Shown here piece by piece: positions 8,604 through 18,200 of a DNA stretch of 64,000 nt. Origin of the DNA: Clostridia bacterium (GTDB lineage: Bacteria > Bacillota > Clostridia > Christensenellales > Aristaeellaceae). The notes under the pieces are model-generated. The model saw nothing but the letters and a program-made list of their open reading frames with translations. It was not told the origin of the DNA and did not search any database. Within the stretch, counting starts at the first letter, position 1. The number at the start of each line of letters is the position of its first letter. The DNA lies in contig JAFUBA010000053.1 in the NCBI GenBank assembly GCA_017460395.1, forward strand, positions 1 to 64,000. The letters run 5' to 3'. The position numbers and the translations under genes were made by a program.

Positions 8604-9287
8604 TCAGGATACCTCCGGCACATCCTCCCGGACATATCCCTTCAGGCGTGAGTCCTTCAGCATTTCCTTCCAGACAAGCCCTGCCACAAGGTTTGCACCA
8701 TACTCGTTGTAGTGGGTCTTGTCGTCATGCCCGTCCGAAAAATCGGGATGCTCGCCGGGCCTGAGGCGCACAAACAGTTCCGCCGTCTTCTCCTCCCCGA
8801 GCTGAAGGTAGAGCTCCCGTGTTTTCGCCTCCAGGTCAATCAGCGGGAGCTGCCGTTTTTCTGCCAGCCTCTTCATGGCTGCCGGGTATTCGCCGTGGGT
8901 GTAGAGCAGAAAGCCCCCGCCCACAAAAAAGCGTCTGGATACAGGTGTCACCAGGACAGGCAGCGCCCCGTGCTCAAGGGCCGTATCGCAGTAAAGGTTC
9001 AGGAAATCCAGGAAACTGCCGTTCGGATCCGTGTGCAGATCCTCTGCATCCTTCTCGTCGTTGTGGCCGAACTGGATCAGCAGAAGGTCGCCCTCCCCGA
9101 TCCTTTCCTTTACGGGCTCAAACAGGCCTTCATTCAGAAAGCTCCTGGTGGATCTGCCGCTCAGCGCCTGATTGTCCACCTTGGCGCCCTCGGCTGTATA
9201 CCTGTTCAGGCAGTATCCCCAGCCGCGAAAGGGTGCCTTGTTGTTTTCCACCGTTGAATCTCCGATCAGAAAAATGGTCCGCTGCAT
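8604..9287 (-). CDS. Rhamnogalacturonan acetylesterase-like SGNH hydrolase (CE12 type)
   Basis: A 227-residue SGNH/GDSL esterase. Block I is IGDSTV with the nucleophile Ser11, followed by GWG, then SGRSTRSF, block III FGHND, and DDKTHYNEYG with the Asp189/His192 pair. This matches rhamnogalacturonan acetylesterases, which remove acetyl groups from rhamnogalacturonan I. There is no signal peptide, so it probably works on imported oligomers. The start is uncertain: ATG 9287 has GGAGG at a slightly long distance, while ATG 9326 is in frame with a weak site. It lies just downstream of the importer operon's terminator and may be reached by readthrough, which fits a role in processing the imported sugar. 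Confidence 0.88.
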   Translation of the reverse strand: MQRTIFLIGDSTVENNKAPFRGWGYCLNRYTAEGAKVDNQALSGRSTRSFLNEGLFEPVKERIGEGDLLLIQFGHNDEKDAEDLHTDPNGSFLDFLNLYCDTALEHGALPVLVTPVSRRFFVGGGFLLYTHGEYPAAMKRLAEKRQLPLIDLEAKTRELYLQLGEEKTAELFVRLRPGEHPDFSDGHDDKTHYNEYGANLVAGLVWKEMLKDSRLKGYVREDVPEVS

Positions 9288-9356
9288 GTGATCCGGGTCC
9301 TCCCTGTTTTGATCAAGTGTCCTCATTATACGCTTCCGGGCGCATAAATCAAAGAA

Positions 9357-9376
9357 GGGACGCCTTGCGGCGTCCC
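9357..9376 (-). terminator. Terminator after the sugar-binding protein gene
   Basis: Perfect 8-bp stem GGGACGCC/GGCGTCCC with a 4-base loop, followed on the minus strand by a T-rich tract. It lies 33 bp after the stop at 9409 and probably separates, partly, the importer from the esterase gene. Confidence 0.75.
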
Positions 9377-9408
9377 AGATGTTACATGTCGTTTACCGTG
9401 AGATGATC

Positions 9409-11097
9409 TCAGTACAGGGCCAGGCACTTCTCGATATCGGCCATGAGCTCGGCGGTGACATCGTCATAGCCGTAAGCCTTGGAGGTATCGACCATGTAGA
9501 TCCAGTTCTGCTCGAACTCTTCGTCGGAGGCAGAGTTGGCGCACTTCCAGCTGTATTCCTTCATGACAGGTGCGAACTGAGCGCGCTTCTGCTGGCCTTC
9601 TTCAGAGAGGGAAGCCTTGGCATAAGCCATGGCCACGGGCAGCTGCAGGGATACCTGATTCTTCTGGCGATACAGATCCACGCCGGAGGTGGCGCCGTCT
9701 GCATACTCCTCAGACCAGGCCTTGCTCAGCTCGGTGGCATAGTGCTCTGCATAGCAGGGCCAGCCCTTGTAGTTGTAGGAATAGGTCTTTCCAGGAATCA
9801 TCTGCTCGGTCTTCACGGTCTCGTGATTGATCTTGCTCTCGCCATCCTGGAAGGTGCCGCCGCCGTATTCAGCGGGCATCTCAGTGTTCTGCTTGTCTTC
9901 CTGGCAGGTCCAGCCGAAATCGGTCATCTCGGGCACGCCGTCAGCGTTGTAGTCCCAGCACAGACCCTTGGGGCCGTAGTTCTGCTCGATCATGCCTTCC
10001 TCGGAGCACAGCCAGTCGATGATCTCCAGGGCGCGATCGGGATACTGGGTGTTGGCGCCCAGGGCCCACATGCGGTTGCTGCCGGAGGTGGACAGGGTCT
10101 GCATGGCAGGAGCAGAATCTTCAATCAGGAAGGTCACGAAGCCATCCTTGTTTGCAGCCTTCTCAGCGCTGTTGTAGTTGCCGATGATCCATCCCCACAT
10201 GACCATGAGATAGCGGCCGGAGGACAGCTTCTGGGAATAGGTATCAAAGTTCTGGGACACGGACTCGGGATCGAAGGTGCCGTCGCGGTACATCTGGTTG
10301 ATCACCTTGAGGGTCTTCTTGTAGAGACCGTCCTCAGCCAGCTGATCCTCAACCTGCTTGGTGGCATAGTTGACGCCCAGATAATCCCACTCCTGATAGC
10401 CATAGTAGGTCATCAGGTCCCAGGCAAACTTCATGTGGCTGTCTTCCCAGTCCGGGAATCCGCCGTAGGCATAGACCTTTTCACCGTTCTCATTGGTGGG
10501 GACGGCATCCTGCAGGGCCTTTGCGAAGGCAGGCAGGTCTTCCAGGGTCTTGAGTGCAGGACGTCCGGCCTTCTCCCAGGCGTCAAAGCGAACCTGCAGA
10601 GCATAGGTGGGGTCGGTCAGCTCGGCCCAGGCACCGTCTTCCAGAGCCACGCCGTAGTTGAAACCGTACACGCCATCATGACCATGCTCCTTGGCGAAGT
10701 CACTGGTCTTCTTCATGGCGTCGCCCAGGTAAGCATTGATGTTCTCATAGGGGGTCAGATCTTCCTCGGTCCAGTCCAGAAGCAGGTCTGCATCCAGAGC
10801 GGCCAGGAAGTGATCGCCCATGTCGCCAAGGCAGACGATATCGCCCAGTTCGCCAGCAGCCAGTGCTGCAGTCCAGGCGTTGGAGTCCACGTTGGTGGAG
10901 ACATAGTTCAAGGTCACATTGAAGCGGTCCTTCAGGATCTTGCCAAACCAGCCCTGCTGTTCGCCGGCATAGTTGGCCAGTTCAGAGAACATCGTCAGCG
11001 TGATCGGCTCACGATAGGTTTCCTCAGCCACGGTGACTGCGGGCAGACAGGCTGTCATCAGGCACAGTGCCAGAAGAAGAGAGACAAGCTTTTTCAT
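9409..11097 (-). CDS. LplA-type extracellular sugar-binding protein of an ABC importer
   Basis: A 562-residue family 1 solute-binding protein. The signal peptide (residues 1-24) contains LMTAC, a possible lipobox, but also ends in a good signal peptidase I site before Glu-Glu; either a lipoprotein or a released protein is possible. The mature part opens with PITLTMFSELAN and has GDIVCLGDMGD (the usual early ligand-lobe motif) and ALEIIDWLCSEEGM. AGGAGG six bases before the ATG is ideal. It is the last gene of the importer operon after the two permeases, set off by a hairpin at 11131-11150 that may stabilise its mRNA. Likely ligand: an oligosaccharide from pectin, inferred only from the esterase next door. 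Confidence 0.9.
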   Translation of the reverse strand: MKKLVSLLLALCLMTACLPAVTVAEETYREPITLTMFSELANYAGEQQGWFGKILKDRFNVTLNYVSTNVDSNAWTAALAAGELGDIVCLGDMGDHFLAALDADLLLDWTEEDLTPYENINAYLGDAMKKTSDFAKEHGHDGVYGFNYGVALEDGAWAELTDPTYALQVRFDAWEKAGRPALKTLEDLPAFAKALQDAVPTNENGEKVYAYGGFPDWEDSHMKFAWDLMTYYGYQEWDYLGVNYATKQVEDQLAEDGLYKKTLKVINQMYRDGTFDPESVSQNFDTYSQKLSSGRYLMVMWGWIIGNYNSAEKAANKDGFVTFLIEDSAPAMQTLSTSGSNRMWALGANTQYPDRALEIIDWLCSEEGMIEQNYGPKGLCWDYNADGVPEMTDFGWTCQEDKQNTEMPAEYGGGTFQDGESKINHETVKTEQMIPGKTYSYNYKGWPCYAEHYATELSKAWSEEYADGATSGVDLYRQKNQVSLQLPVAMAYAKASLSEEGQQKRAQFAPVMKEYSWKCANSASDEEFEQNWIYMVDTSKAYGYDDVTAELMADIEKCLALY

Positions 11098-11130
11098 AAA
11101 GAGCCTCCTGTAATAAATTTATATCGCCAA

Positions 11131-11150
11131 CCGTCCCGAACCCGGGGCGG
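11131..11150 (-). other. Intercistronic hairpin before the binding-protein gene
   Basis: A GC-rich hairpin (CCG.CCCG / CGGG.CGG with GGTT loop) sits between the LplC-like permease and the binding-protein gene. There is no T-tract on the minus strand. Such hairpins often protect the binding-protein part of a polycistronic mRNA so that it is made in excess; that role is inferred. Confidence 0.4.
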
Positions 11151-11177
11151 AAAAAGCGCAAGATGTACATTCTTCCT

Positions 11178-12119
11178 TTAGCCCTTCACGGCACCGATCA
11201 TGATGCCCTTGACGAAGTAGCGCTGGAAGAAGGGGTAGACCAGAAGAATCGGAAAGGTCACGACCATGGCCACGGTCATGCGCACGGACAGGGCCGTCTG
11301 CTTGGTGGCAAGGTTCCCAAGAGCGCTGGAATCCTGGGTGTTTCTCACCAGTGCCGCAAGGGAGGACGCTTCGTTCTGGTATTTGTAGAGAAGGAACTGG
11401 AGGGTGTAATACTTGCCGCTGGGCATGAGCATCATGGTATCGGTAAAGGAGTTCCACTGTCCGACGGCAGAGAAGATGCACAGCGTCGCAAGAATGGGGG
11501 TAATCAGGGGCATGATGACCGACATGAAGACCCTTGTGTAGCCGGCGCCATCCAGGGTGGCACTCTCCTCAAGGGACGGTGGCAGGGCCTCGATGAAGGT
11601 CTTGACCAGGATCACGTTGTAGGGCGAGACCAGGCCCGGGATCACATAGACCCAGAAGTTGTCCAGAAAGCCCAGCATCCTCAGGTTCATGTACCAGGGG
11701 ATGAGGCCGGCGGAAAAGTACATTGTGATGATGATCAGCCGGTACCAGACCTTCCTCAGCCACATCTCCTGCTTGGTGCAGAGATACCCGAGGAATGCGC
11801 ATCCGCCCACGGTCCACAGCGTACCCAGCACCGTTCTTGCGATGGACACGAAGAGCGCGTCAATGATGCCATCGATCTTCATGACCTGTACGTAGTTTTC
11901 GAAGTGGATGCCCCGGGGAATCAGCTGGATCTGGCCCAGGCGGACCATCTCATTGTCGGAGATGGTGTTGATGAACAGATAGTAAAAGGGAAAGATGCAT
12001 GCCAGGGTGATCAGGATGAACACCAGGTAGTTGCACACATTGAAGATTTTGTCGCCCCGAGACAGCTTCACCGGATGGTGCTGATCATGGGGATTGGACG
12101 AAACCTGATTCTTTGCCAT
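11178..12119 (-). CDS. Carbohydrate ABC importer permease (LplC/AraQ type)
   Basis: A 313-residue inner-membrane permease with six predicted membrane spans. The cytoplasmic EAA loop is at residues 184-208 (LEESATLDGAGYTRVF followed by IMPLITP), the contact point for the ATPase. The first span begins near residue 30. The C-terminus ends FVKGIMIGAVKG, typical of the family. It lies 15 bp after the LplB-like permease gene and is co-transcribed with it. No ATPase is encoded nearby, so a shared MsmK-like ATPase elsewhere in the genome must serve it. Confidence 0.94.
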   Translation of the reverse strand: MAKNQVSSNPHDQHHPVKLSRGDKIFNVCNYLVFILITLACIFPFYYLFINTISDNEMVRLGQIQLIPRGIHFENYVQVMKIDGIIDALFVSIARTVLGTLWTVGGCAFLGYLCTKQEMWLRKVWYRLIIITMYFSAGLIPWYMNLRMLGFLDNFWVYVIPGLVSPYNVILVKTFIEALPPSLEESATLDGAGYTRVFMSVIMPLITPILATLCIFSAVGQWNSFTDTMMLMPSGKYYTLQFLLYKYQNEASSLAALVRNTQDSSALGNLATKQTALSVRMTVAMVVTFPILLVYPFFQRYFVKGIMIGAVKG

Positions 12120-12134
12120 CTTGCTCCCCTCCTC

Positions 12135-14699
12135 TCACATGATCGACTCGCCGCGCAGCTTCTTGGAGACGAAGTTCGCGGAGAACAGCAGCGTCACGCT
12201 CACCAGCGTCTTGAGGATGCCGATGGCCGTGGCAAAGGAGTAGAGGGTGGTGCCCCTTGAAGCGATGGTGATGTTGTACACATACAGGTCCAGCACCTCG
12301 ATGGTCGCCTTGTTCATGGGGTTCTGGAACACGAGATACTGCTCCATGCCGTTGTTGAGGATGTTGGAGATGGACAGCATCAGGAGGACGAAGAAGGTGG
12401 GCAGAAGACCCGGGAGGGTGATATAGCGCATCTGATGCCACCGGTTCGCACCGTCAACCCTCGCTGCTTCATACTGCTCCTGGTCGATGCCAGCGATGGC
12501 CGCCAGGTACATGATGGCGCCCCAGCCAAGGCCCTTCCATGTGTTCCATCCCCACATCTTCAGCCAGATGTGTTCTGTGGAGTTCAGCCAGGCCACGGGC
12601 TCCTTGATCGCACCGATGGCCAGCATGAACTTGGAATAGATGCCGGTATCCATGGCGAACAGACACATGGCGAAGGAGAACACCAGCGCCCAGGAGATGA
12701 AGTTGGGCAGGGTGGTGAAGATCTGGACAAACTTCTTAAAGCGGGTCCTGGTGATCTCGTTGAGGAAAATCGCGAAGACCATGGGCAGCCAGCTGGTGAG
12801 CAGATTCAGGCCGCTCATGCCGAAGGTGTTCTTGAGCACCCTCACGATATTCTCCCGCTGACCGGGATTGTTCACCATCTCGGAGAACCACTTGAAGCCC
12901 ACAAACTCCTGCTCGCTCATGGGCATGCCGAACTTGTAGTTGTAGAAGGCATAGCTCCAGCCGTAGAGCGGCAGATACGAGAAGAGGAAGACTGCCAGAA
13001 GGAAGGGTAGCATCATCAAAAAGAGCTTATATTTCTTCGGCAGCTCCGCCATATCCGCAAAGTTTGCAAAGAAGGCTGCAAAGATGAGGACCGGAAGCGT
13101 GGCATACAGGAAGAAGGACGGCTCCGCGGATCCGATGACCGCCGGCATGAGTGATGACATCTGAAGCCAGGTCACCACCCGGACGCCAAAGGACAGAAGG
13201 AAGGCGGCGATGGCAATCTTCCGCTGCTTTTTCATGCACAGCACTGCGATGCCAATGAGCATCAGGGCGATGGAGGCCCAGCTGGTCAGGCCAAGCTGGC
13301 GCGTCATGTCCTGCATCTTCCCGGTGACGGCAGAGAGTGAAAGTGTATCCTCCGCACCCTCCTCTGTGTACATGTCCTTGCCCTTATTGTCCTTCGGGGA
13401 GAGCATGTCTTCGGGAGTCGAGAAGGTCACCATCTGAACACCCGTCATGGTGACACTGGAAACCGCCTTTGTCTTGCCCGGACGGTAGAAGGAGAAGGTC
13501 GCCTGAGGCGCCAGGGTCAGGGCAAGCGCAATCACGGCCAGGGTCAGGGCAACCACGCGCAGTCTTACAGACTCCGGAATCGGATTGACGAAATAGGGGC
13601 TGTTGGCCACACGGATGCACATGACACCGGCGAGGGTGCCAAGGCACAGAACCACGAGGCCCACGAGCGGCCAGGGCGTCACGCTGCCAAGGCCCATGTA
13701 GGTCAGCTGCCTGCTGGCTCCGGAATACATATCCCCGCTGCCCACACTCATCATGCCAAGGACGCTGGAGCCGAAGGCAATGAGCGAGAGGAGGGAGAGG
13801 GCCACCGGGAACCACTTGTCCACGGACGGAATCAGGCTGAGAATCAGCGTCAGAAGAAGCAGTGCCATGGCGCACAGGACCGCCAGATTTCTCACCTGGT
13901 TCCCGCTGGTGGAGGGAATCAGGAAGATGCCGCGAAGATCATTGCCGTTGCCCGAGTACTTTTCAAGCTCCTGGAGATCTCCCGTCATGACATCCTGATA
14001 GAACCCGGCCTTTTTCCCCTCGTTGAGCATCTCCTCCTGCCCGAGGGCATAGGTGAAGATGGAGGTGGAGCGGTTCATTTCATCGGCATCCGAGGACGTC
14101 GACGTGATGGTGGCAGGCACTGCCACGCGGTACACGGGCAGAAAGCAGCAGACAAGCGCAAAGGCGGCAAACAGTGCCATCAGGCGCCGCCAGGCAGCTT
14201 CAGACAGCTGAATGCCCTCTTTTTCCTTCAGGATGATCACAAGCACCCAGACCGCGATGGCAAGGGCGCACACCAGGGGCACATAGGCGGCCCACTGCAC
14301 GGTGATCATGAGGGAGAAGAGGAGCGAGCCCGCGAGATTCTGCAGGTGCATTGCAAAGGAAGCACTCAGCGCCGCAGAAAAAAGGCTCAGGGCCAGAGAG
14401 AGCGACAGCATCCATCCGCTGCCAAGGAAGCCAAGGCATGCCGCCACCAAAAGGCAGACACACCCCCCCGTCAGCATCCAGCCCTCAAAGTGCAGGGACG
14501 CAAGGGCGGGAACCGACGACAGCGGGAGCGCGCCGTCCCCCTTCATCAGTGAAAAAGACGAAAGTGTCGGCGAAAACAGGCCAGCGACTTCCTCGCCCAG
14601 CTGGCTGTGAATATACAGTTTTACCGCAGGAAGAAACAGGGATACCACCGCCACGGCCAGCAGCAGCAGAATACCCCCGCGTCTCTTCAGTCTTGTCAT
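12135..14699 (-). CDS. LplB-type ABC permease fused to a large N-terminal membrane domain (854 aa)
   Basis: Start ATG 14699 is fixed by AGGAGG six bases upstream; a longer reading to 14849 crosses the promoter and a terminator. Residues about 550-854 are a complete LplB-type permease (normal family size ~300 aa), with KYKLFLMMLPFLLAVFLFSY as the first span and the EAA loop EQYEAARVDGANRW near residues 742-755. The preceding ~549 residues are extra: about ten further hydrophobic spans in two similar-looking blocks, with extracytoplasmic stretches rich in Ser, Thr and Asp. No frameshift or stop separates the two parts. The N-terminal domain has no family that I know. It is first in the operon, followed 15 bp later by the LplC-like gene. 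Confidence 0.88.
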   Translation of the reverse strand: MTRLKRRGGILLLLAVAVVSLFLPAVKLYIHSQLGEEVAGLFSPTLSSFSLMKGDGALPLSSVPALASLHFEGWMLTGGCVCLLVAACLGFLGSGWMLSLSLALSLFSAALSASFAMHLQNLAGSLLFSLMITVQWAAYVPLVCALAIAVWVLVIILKEKEGIQLSEAAWRRLMALFAAFALVCCFLPVYRVAVPATITSTSSDADEMNRSTSIFTYALGQEEMLNEGKKAGFYQDVMTGDLQELEKYSGNGNDLRGIFLIPSTSGNQVRNLAVLCAMALLLLTLILSLIPSVDKWFPVALSLLSLIAFGSSVLGMMSVGSGDMYSGASRQLTYMGLGSVTPWPLVGLVVLCLGTLAGVMCIRVANSPYFVNPIPESVRLRVVALTLAVIALALTLAPQATFSFYRPGKTKAVSSVTMTGVQMVTFSTPEDMLSPKDNKGKDMYTEEGAEDTLSLSAVTGKMQDMTRQLGLTSWASIALMLIGIAVLCMKKQRKIAIAAFLLSFGVRVVTWLQMSSLMPAVIGSAEPSFFLYATLPVLIFAAFFANFADMAELPKKYKLFLMMLPFLLAVFLFSYLPLYGWSYAFYNYKFGMPMSEQEFVGFKWFSEMVNNPGQRENIVRVLKNTFGMSGLNLLTSWLPMVFAIFLNEITRTRFKKFVQIFTTLPNFISWALVFSFAMCLFAMDTGIYSKFMLAIGAIKEPVAWLNSTEHIWLKMWGWNTWKGLGWGAIMYLAAIAGIDQEQYEAARVDGANRWHQMRYITLPGLLPTFFVLLMLSISNILNNGMEQYLVFQNPMNKATIEVLDLYVYNITIASRGTTLYSFATAIGILKTLVSVTLLFSANFVSKKLRGESIM

Positions 14700-14766
14700 G
14701 CAGATCCTCCTGATCGGAAAAAAATGATGTGCTATTTGGGCTTTATCCGTGCATTGAACTTCATGC

Positions 14767-14795
14767 ATCTTAGCACGGTCAAACCATCCATGCAA
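14767..14795 (-). promoter_or_regulatory. Candidate promoter of the sugar importer operon
   Basis: Minus strand: -35 TTGCAT (14790-14795), 17-bp spacer, -10 TAAGAT (14767-14772), about 65 bp upstream of the ATG at 14699. Two mismatches in each box, hence moderate confidence. Confidence 0.5.
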
Positions 14796-14816
14796 GCTTT
14801 TTTCAGCCATACCATC

Positions 14817-14847
14817 AAAAAAAGCGGGCCGGCAAAAGCCAGTCCGC
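14817..14847 (-). terminator. Terminator of the MIF-like gene
   Basis: Ten-base stem with G-U pairs (GCGGACTGGC / GCCGGCCCGC, TTTT loop) followed by seven T on the minus strand, 12 bp after the stop at 14859. Confidence 0.8.
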
Positions 14848-14858
14848 ATAAGCCCGCG

Positions 14859-15197
14859 TCAGAACAGTTCACCCTGCCAGGCCCACATGCCCGTCTCGTG
14901 GAAGGCGACATAGACCCTGTCTGGCGGAATGTGCAGGCGCTCCTCCATGATGTCCGTCAGCCTGCCCGCCAGGCGGTTGCACGCATCCCGGTTTGCAGAC
15001 CCGTACTGATCGACAAAGATCATGGCGCAGGGCGAGGTGCTCCCCGCGAGGGACACATCCAGCCCGTCCTCCAGCACGGTGCAGAGCCACCTTTCGCTCT
15101 TTCCCGGGAGCAGGGAGATCGCCTCGCCGAAGTCCTTGCGGATGGCGTCCCGCGTTTCATCCAGTTTCACATTGGTTTTCAGCATGATGCACGGCAT
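14859..15197 (-). CDS. Macrophage migration inhibitory factor (MIF)-like tautomerase
   Basis: A 112-residue protein of the tautomerase superfamily, closest in pattern to animal MIF rather than to short 4-oxalocrotonate tautomerases. After removal of Met the N-terminal residue is proline (the catalytic base), and Lys32, the second catalytic residue of MIF, falls at the same position in the sequence. The segment RLHIPPDRVYVAF mirrors the MIF segment RLxIxPDRVYI, and TSPCAM mirrors EPCAL. The second cysteine of MIF's CXXC oxidoreductase motif is absent. Expected activity is tautomerisation of phenylpyruvate-like enols; the biological substrate is unknown. It sits 24 bp downstream of the TPR lipoprotein stop and shares its transcription, with a terminator right after it. 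Confidence 0.85.
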   Translation of the reverse strand: MPCIMLKTNVKLDETRDAIRKDFGEAISLLPGKSERWLCTVLEDGLDVSLAGSTSPCAMIFVDQYGSANRDACNRLAGRLTDIMEERLHIPPDRVYVAFHETGMWAWQGELF

Positions 15198-15221
15198 ATT
15201 TTTCTTCCTCCAAACACTTTT

Positions 15222-18200
15222 TTAGCCTTCAATGTCACTTTCGGTAGCCACGATTTCGACCAGATCGCTCGCCGTGGCCACAGGTGCCTCTGCAGCTTCA
15301 AGGTCACTTCCTGTGGCTACTGTTTCTTCCAGGTCGCTCGCCGTGGTCACAGGTACCTCTGCAGCTTCCAGGTCACTTTCAGTGGTCACTGTTTCAACCA
15401 GGTCACTCGCCGTGGACACAGGCACCTCTGCAGCTTCCAGATCACTTTCTGGGGCCACGGGTTCTGCCAGATCGCTCTCTGTGGTCACAGGTTCCTCAGC
15501 AGCTTCCAGATCGTTTCCTGTGTCCACCGTTTCTTCCAGACCGCTCTCTGTGGTCACAGCCTGATCCTCCCCCGCATCTCGTCCTGGCGCATACAGAAGC
15601 CTTTCCTGATCCAGCACCTCTTCTGCCTTTGCCAATCGCTCACGGCTGTCCAGGAAATCCGTGAGAAGTTCATACAGCTTCGCGGCGGTATGCAGGCTGC
15701 CGCGGTTTTCCGCAACCCGCGCCTCAATGTAGAGAAGATACCGGTCCGCGTCCTTCCTCGTCTCCTCGTCCTCGCAGATGGCGCGTGCAAGGAAGGCTTC
15801 CCTCGCCTCGTCCCATCTTTCGTCCAGGACGAGCTGAGATGGCTCATCGGTTTCTGTCGCATCCGCGTCCGCCTGCTCACCGAGGATACCCAGGATGAGC
15901 TGGGCATCCTCCTGTCTGCCCTCATCCATCATCCGGGAGGCACACAGGTGGAGGATGCAGTTGCGCATCTCTCCGTCAAGGAGCGGCGCAAGGTAGTCTT
16001 CCACTGGTTCCACGTTGCCTTCCTTGAATGCATGCAGGACACCTGTCGCATCGGCCTCTTCGGCCTGCTCCGAAACCGTTTCATAGCGTTCACCGGCATC
16101 GAGGAAGAGATCCAGAAGGGACAGATATGACGCTGCGGCCTCCCCGTACCGTCCTTCTTCCTCGAGCATTCTGCCCTGAAGATAGTACGTCATCCATGCA
16201 TCCGCATCTCCCTCACCGGACAGCGTCTCTCTGTCCTCGAGGAGATGTGCTGCGCCCTCCAGGTTCCCGTCCCGCAGGGCCGACAGCATAGCCTCGCGCC
16301 AGGCAATCGCATCCAGGTGCCGGATCCGCTCCGGCACGTCCAGATAGTCTCCGAGCTCCTCATAGATGTCCGCGGCTTCCTCGCGGCTCCCCGCTGTGTC
16401 TTGTTCCTCCATGAGCCTTGCCCTGCAGTAGGACCTCAGCATCTCGGCGTCATCGCCGGGATCATCCGCGACCAGGTCCAGAGCCTCCTGGAGTGCGCCG
16501 CCGCGGGCAAGACTGACTGCCATGCCGAGGCGCTCCGCCTGCACGCGCTCTTCCAGTGCCTCCGTGCGGTCCGCCGCATCCAGCACGTCCCCCACCTGTC
16601 TGTACAGTTCGATCGCCGTCTCTGGATCTTCCGTCTCCAGCGCCCGGGCGTTCACATAGGCCTTCATGTCCTCCGGGACATCATCGCTATCGTAGAGGAT
16701 TTCCGGAATGTGGGCCGTGCCCTCCTCTTCCAGAACGCGGATGGCAGACTCCACGTCCGCCCGCTCCTTCGCCTTTCGGACCGCGAGCAGGAGCTCTTCC
16801 GTGTCCAGAACCCCATCTGCCTGGGACAGTTCCCGCGCAGCCTCGTCAAACGCTTCCCTTTCGAGGGCCTTCTTTCCGGCAAAATAATGCCTGTAGGGTG
16901 CACTTTCGGATACCATGGAGGAGACAGCCATCAGCTCCTCCGCTCGGTCCATGTCGCCCTCCTCGATGGCAGAAAGCGCTTCTGTGTAGGTCTTCCGCGC
17001 CTGCATGTACTCTGCGGACTGCAAAAGCTCCTTTGCCAGCGCATCATCGCCCAACTCCTCGAAGGCTCTTGCAGAGGAATCCCAGTCCCCGTGCAGCAGC
17101 TGCAGAGCTGCCTGCATGCGGACAAGATAGCGCTGCGCCTCCTCCCGGCCGGACACCTGGGAGAACAGCTGCACTGCAACGATCTCGTTGCCGTCCTCAT
17201 AGGCCTCCACGGCGCGCTTCAGCACATCCTCCTCCCAGGCTTCCCGGAGGGCCTCCGCCCTTGCCTGTGCGTCTGCAAAGTCCCCGAGTCCTTCAAAGAG
17301 GTCCCGGGCGTCCTGTGCATCGCCCGCTTCCAGGTATTCCAGAGCCTGAAGGTAGAGGAGATAGTTTTCCGCCTCCTGCATATCCTCGCAGCGGGAGAGA
17401 AGGAGGCTTGCCGTCTCCATGTCCCCCTTCTCAAAGGCCTGGATACCCTCTGAAAGGAAGTGGGCCCGCTGATGGCCCCGGACTTCCTCCAGGAGCGCTT
17501 CGACCTGCGCCTGGTTATCCTCCGTCTCCTCCGCGCGCGTCTCCAGCATGGCCACCGCCTCCTCGAAGCGGTCTTCGCCCTCCATCAGCCGGACCTTCAC
17601 ACGAAGGACCTGAAAGGGATCTGCCTCGCTGCCCAGCGCTTCCAGGATGGAGAGCGCCGCCTCAAAGTCTCCGGTACCCTCCAGGGAAAGCGCATCCTTC
17701 TGCATGTCGCGCACCCAGGACGCATGGGACAGCTCTGCCATGGCACGGCTGTCCCTGAGGAAGCCAAGTGCCCGGAACATGCTCTCTGCCTTCAGCCAGT
17801 CACCTTCCGAAAACACCTTCTGCGCCTCTGCGTAGGACAGGAGCTGCTTTGCCTCGTCAAGATTCGGAAAGGCCTCTTCCGGTCCGGCGATGCCGTTTTC
17901 CGTCCTCTCGATCAGCGTCTCCAGCGCCCGGATGCCCGCATCCCAGTCGGCTTTGTCCATCTCCCTCAGGGCTGCCTGGAAGTACCCTTCCAGCATGGCC
18001 TTCTCCAGTCGCTCGGCCTGGTCCCTGCTGTCCCGCCATGAGCCAAGGGATAAAAAGAGTCCGATTGCGCTGTCAGGTGCTTCATCGCGCAGTTCCATGG
18101 CCTCAGCGTAACGGATGAGGTTTGGCACATCCTCCCGGTCCTCAAACGCACGGAGGGCCTCCTGCGCCTCGCCCCAGCGCTTTTCGTAGAACAGGTTCAG

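Noticed and set aside
9379-11181. 600-codon plus-strand frame over the sugar-binding protein gene
   Set aside because: Shadow caused by biased codon use in a highly expressed gene; starts inside the terminator region.
14700-14849. N-terminal extension of the fused LplB-like permease
   Set aside because: It would cross a promoter and a terminator; AGGAGG marks the internal ATG at 14699.
15225-15554. Tandem repeats suggesting a CRISPR array
   Set aside because: Repeats are 69 bp, directly adjacent without spacers, in frame, and encode a regular 23-residue unit.
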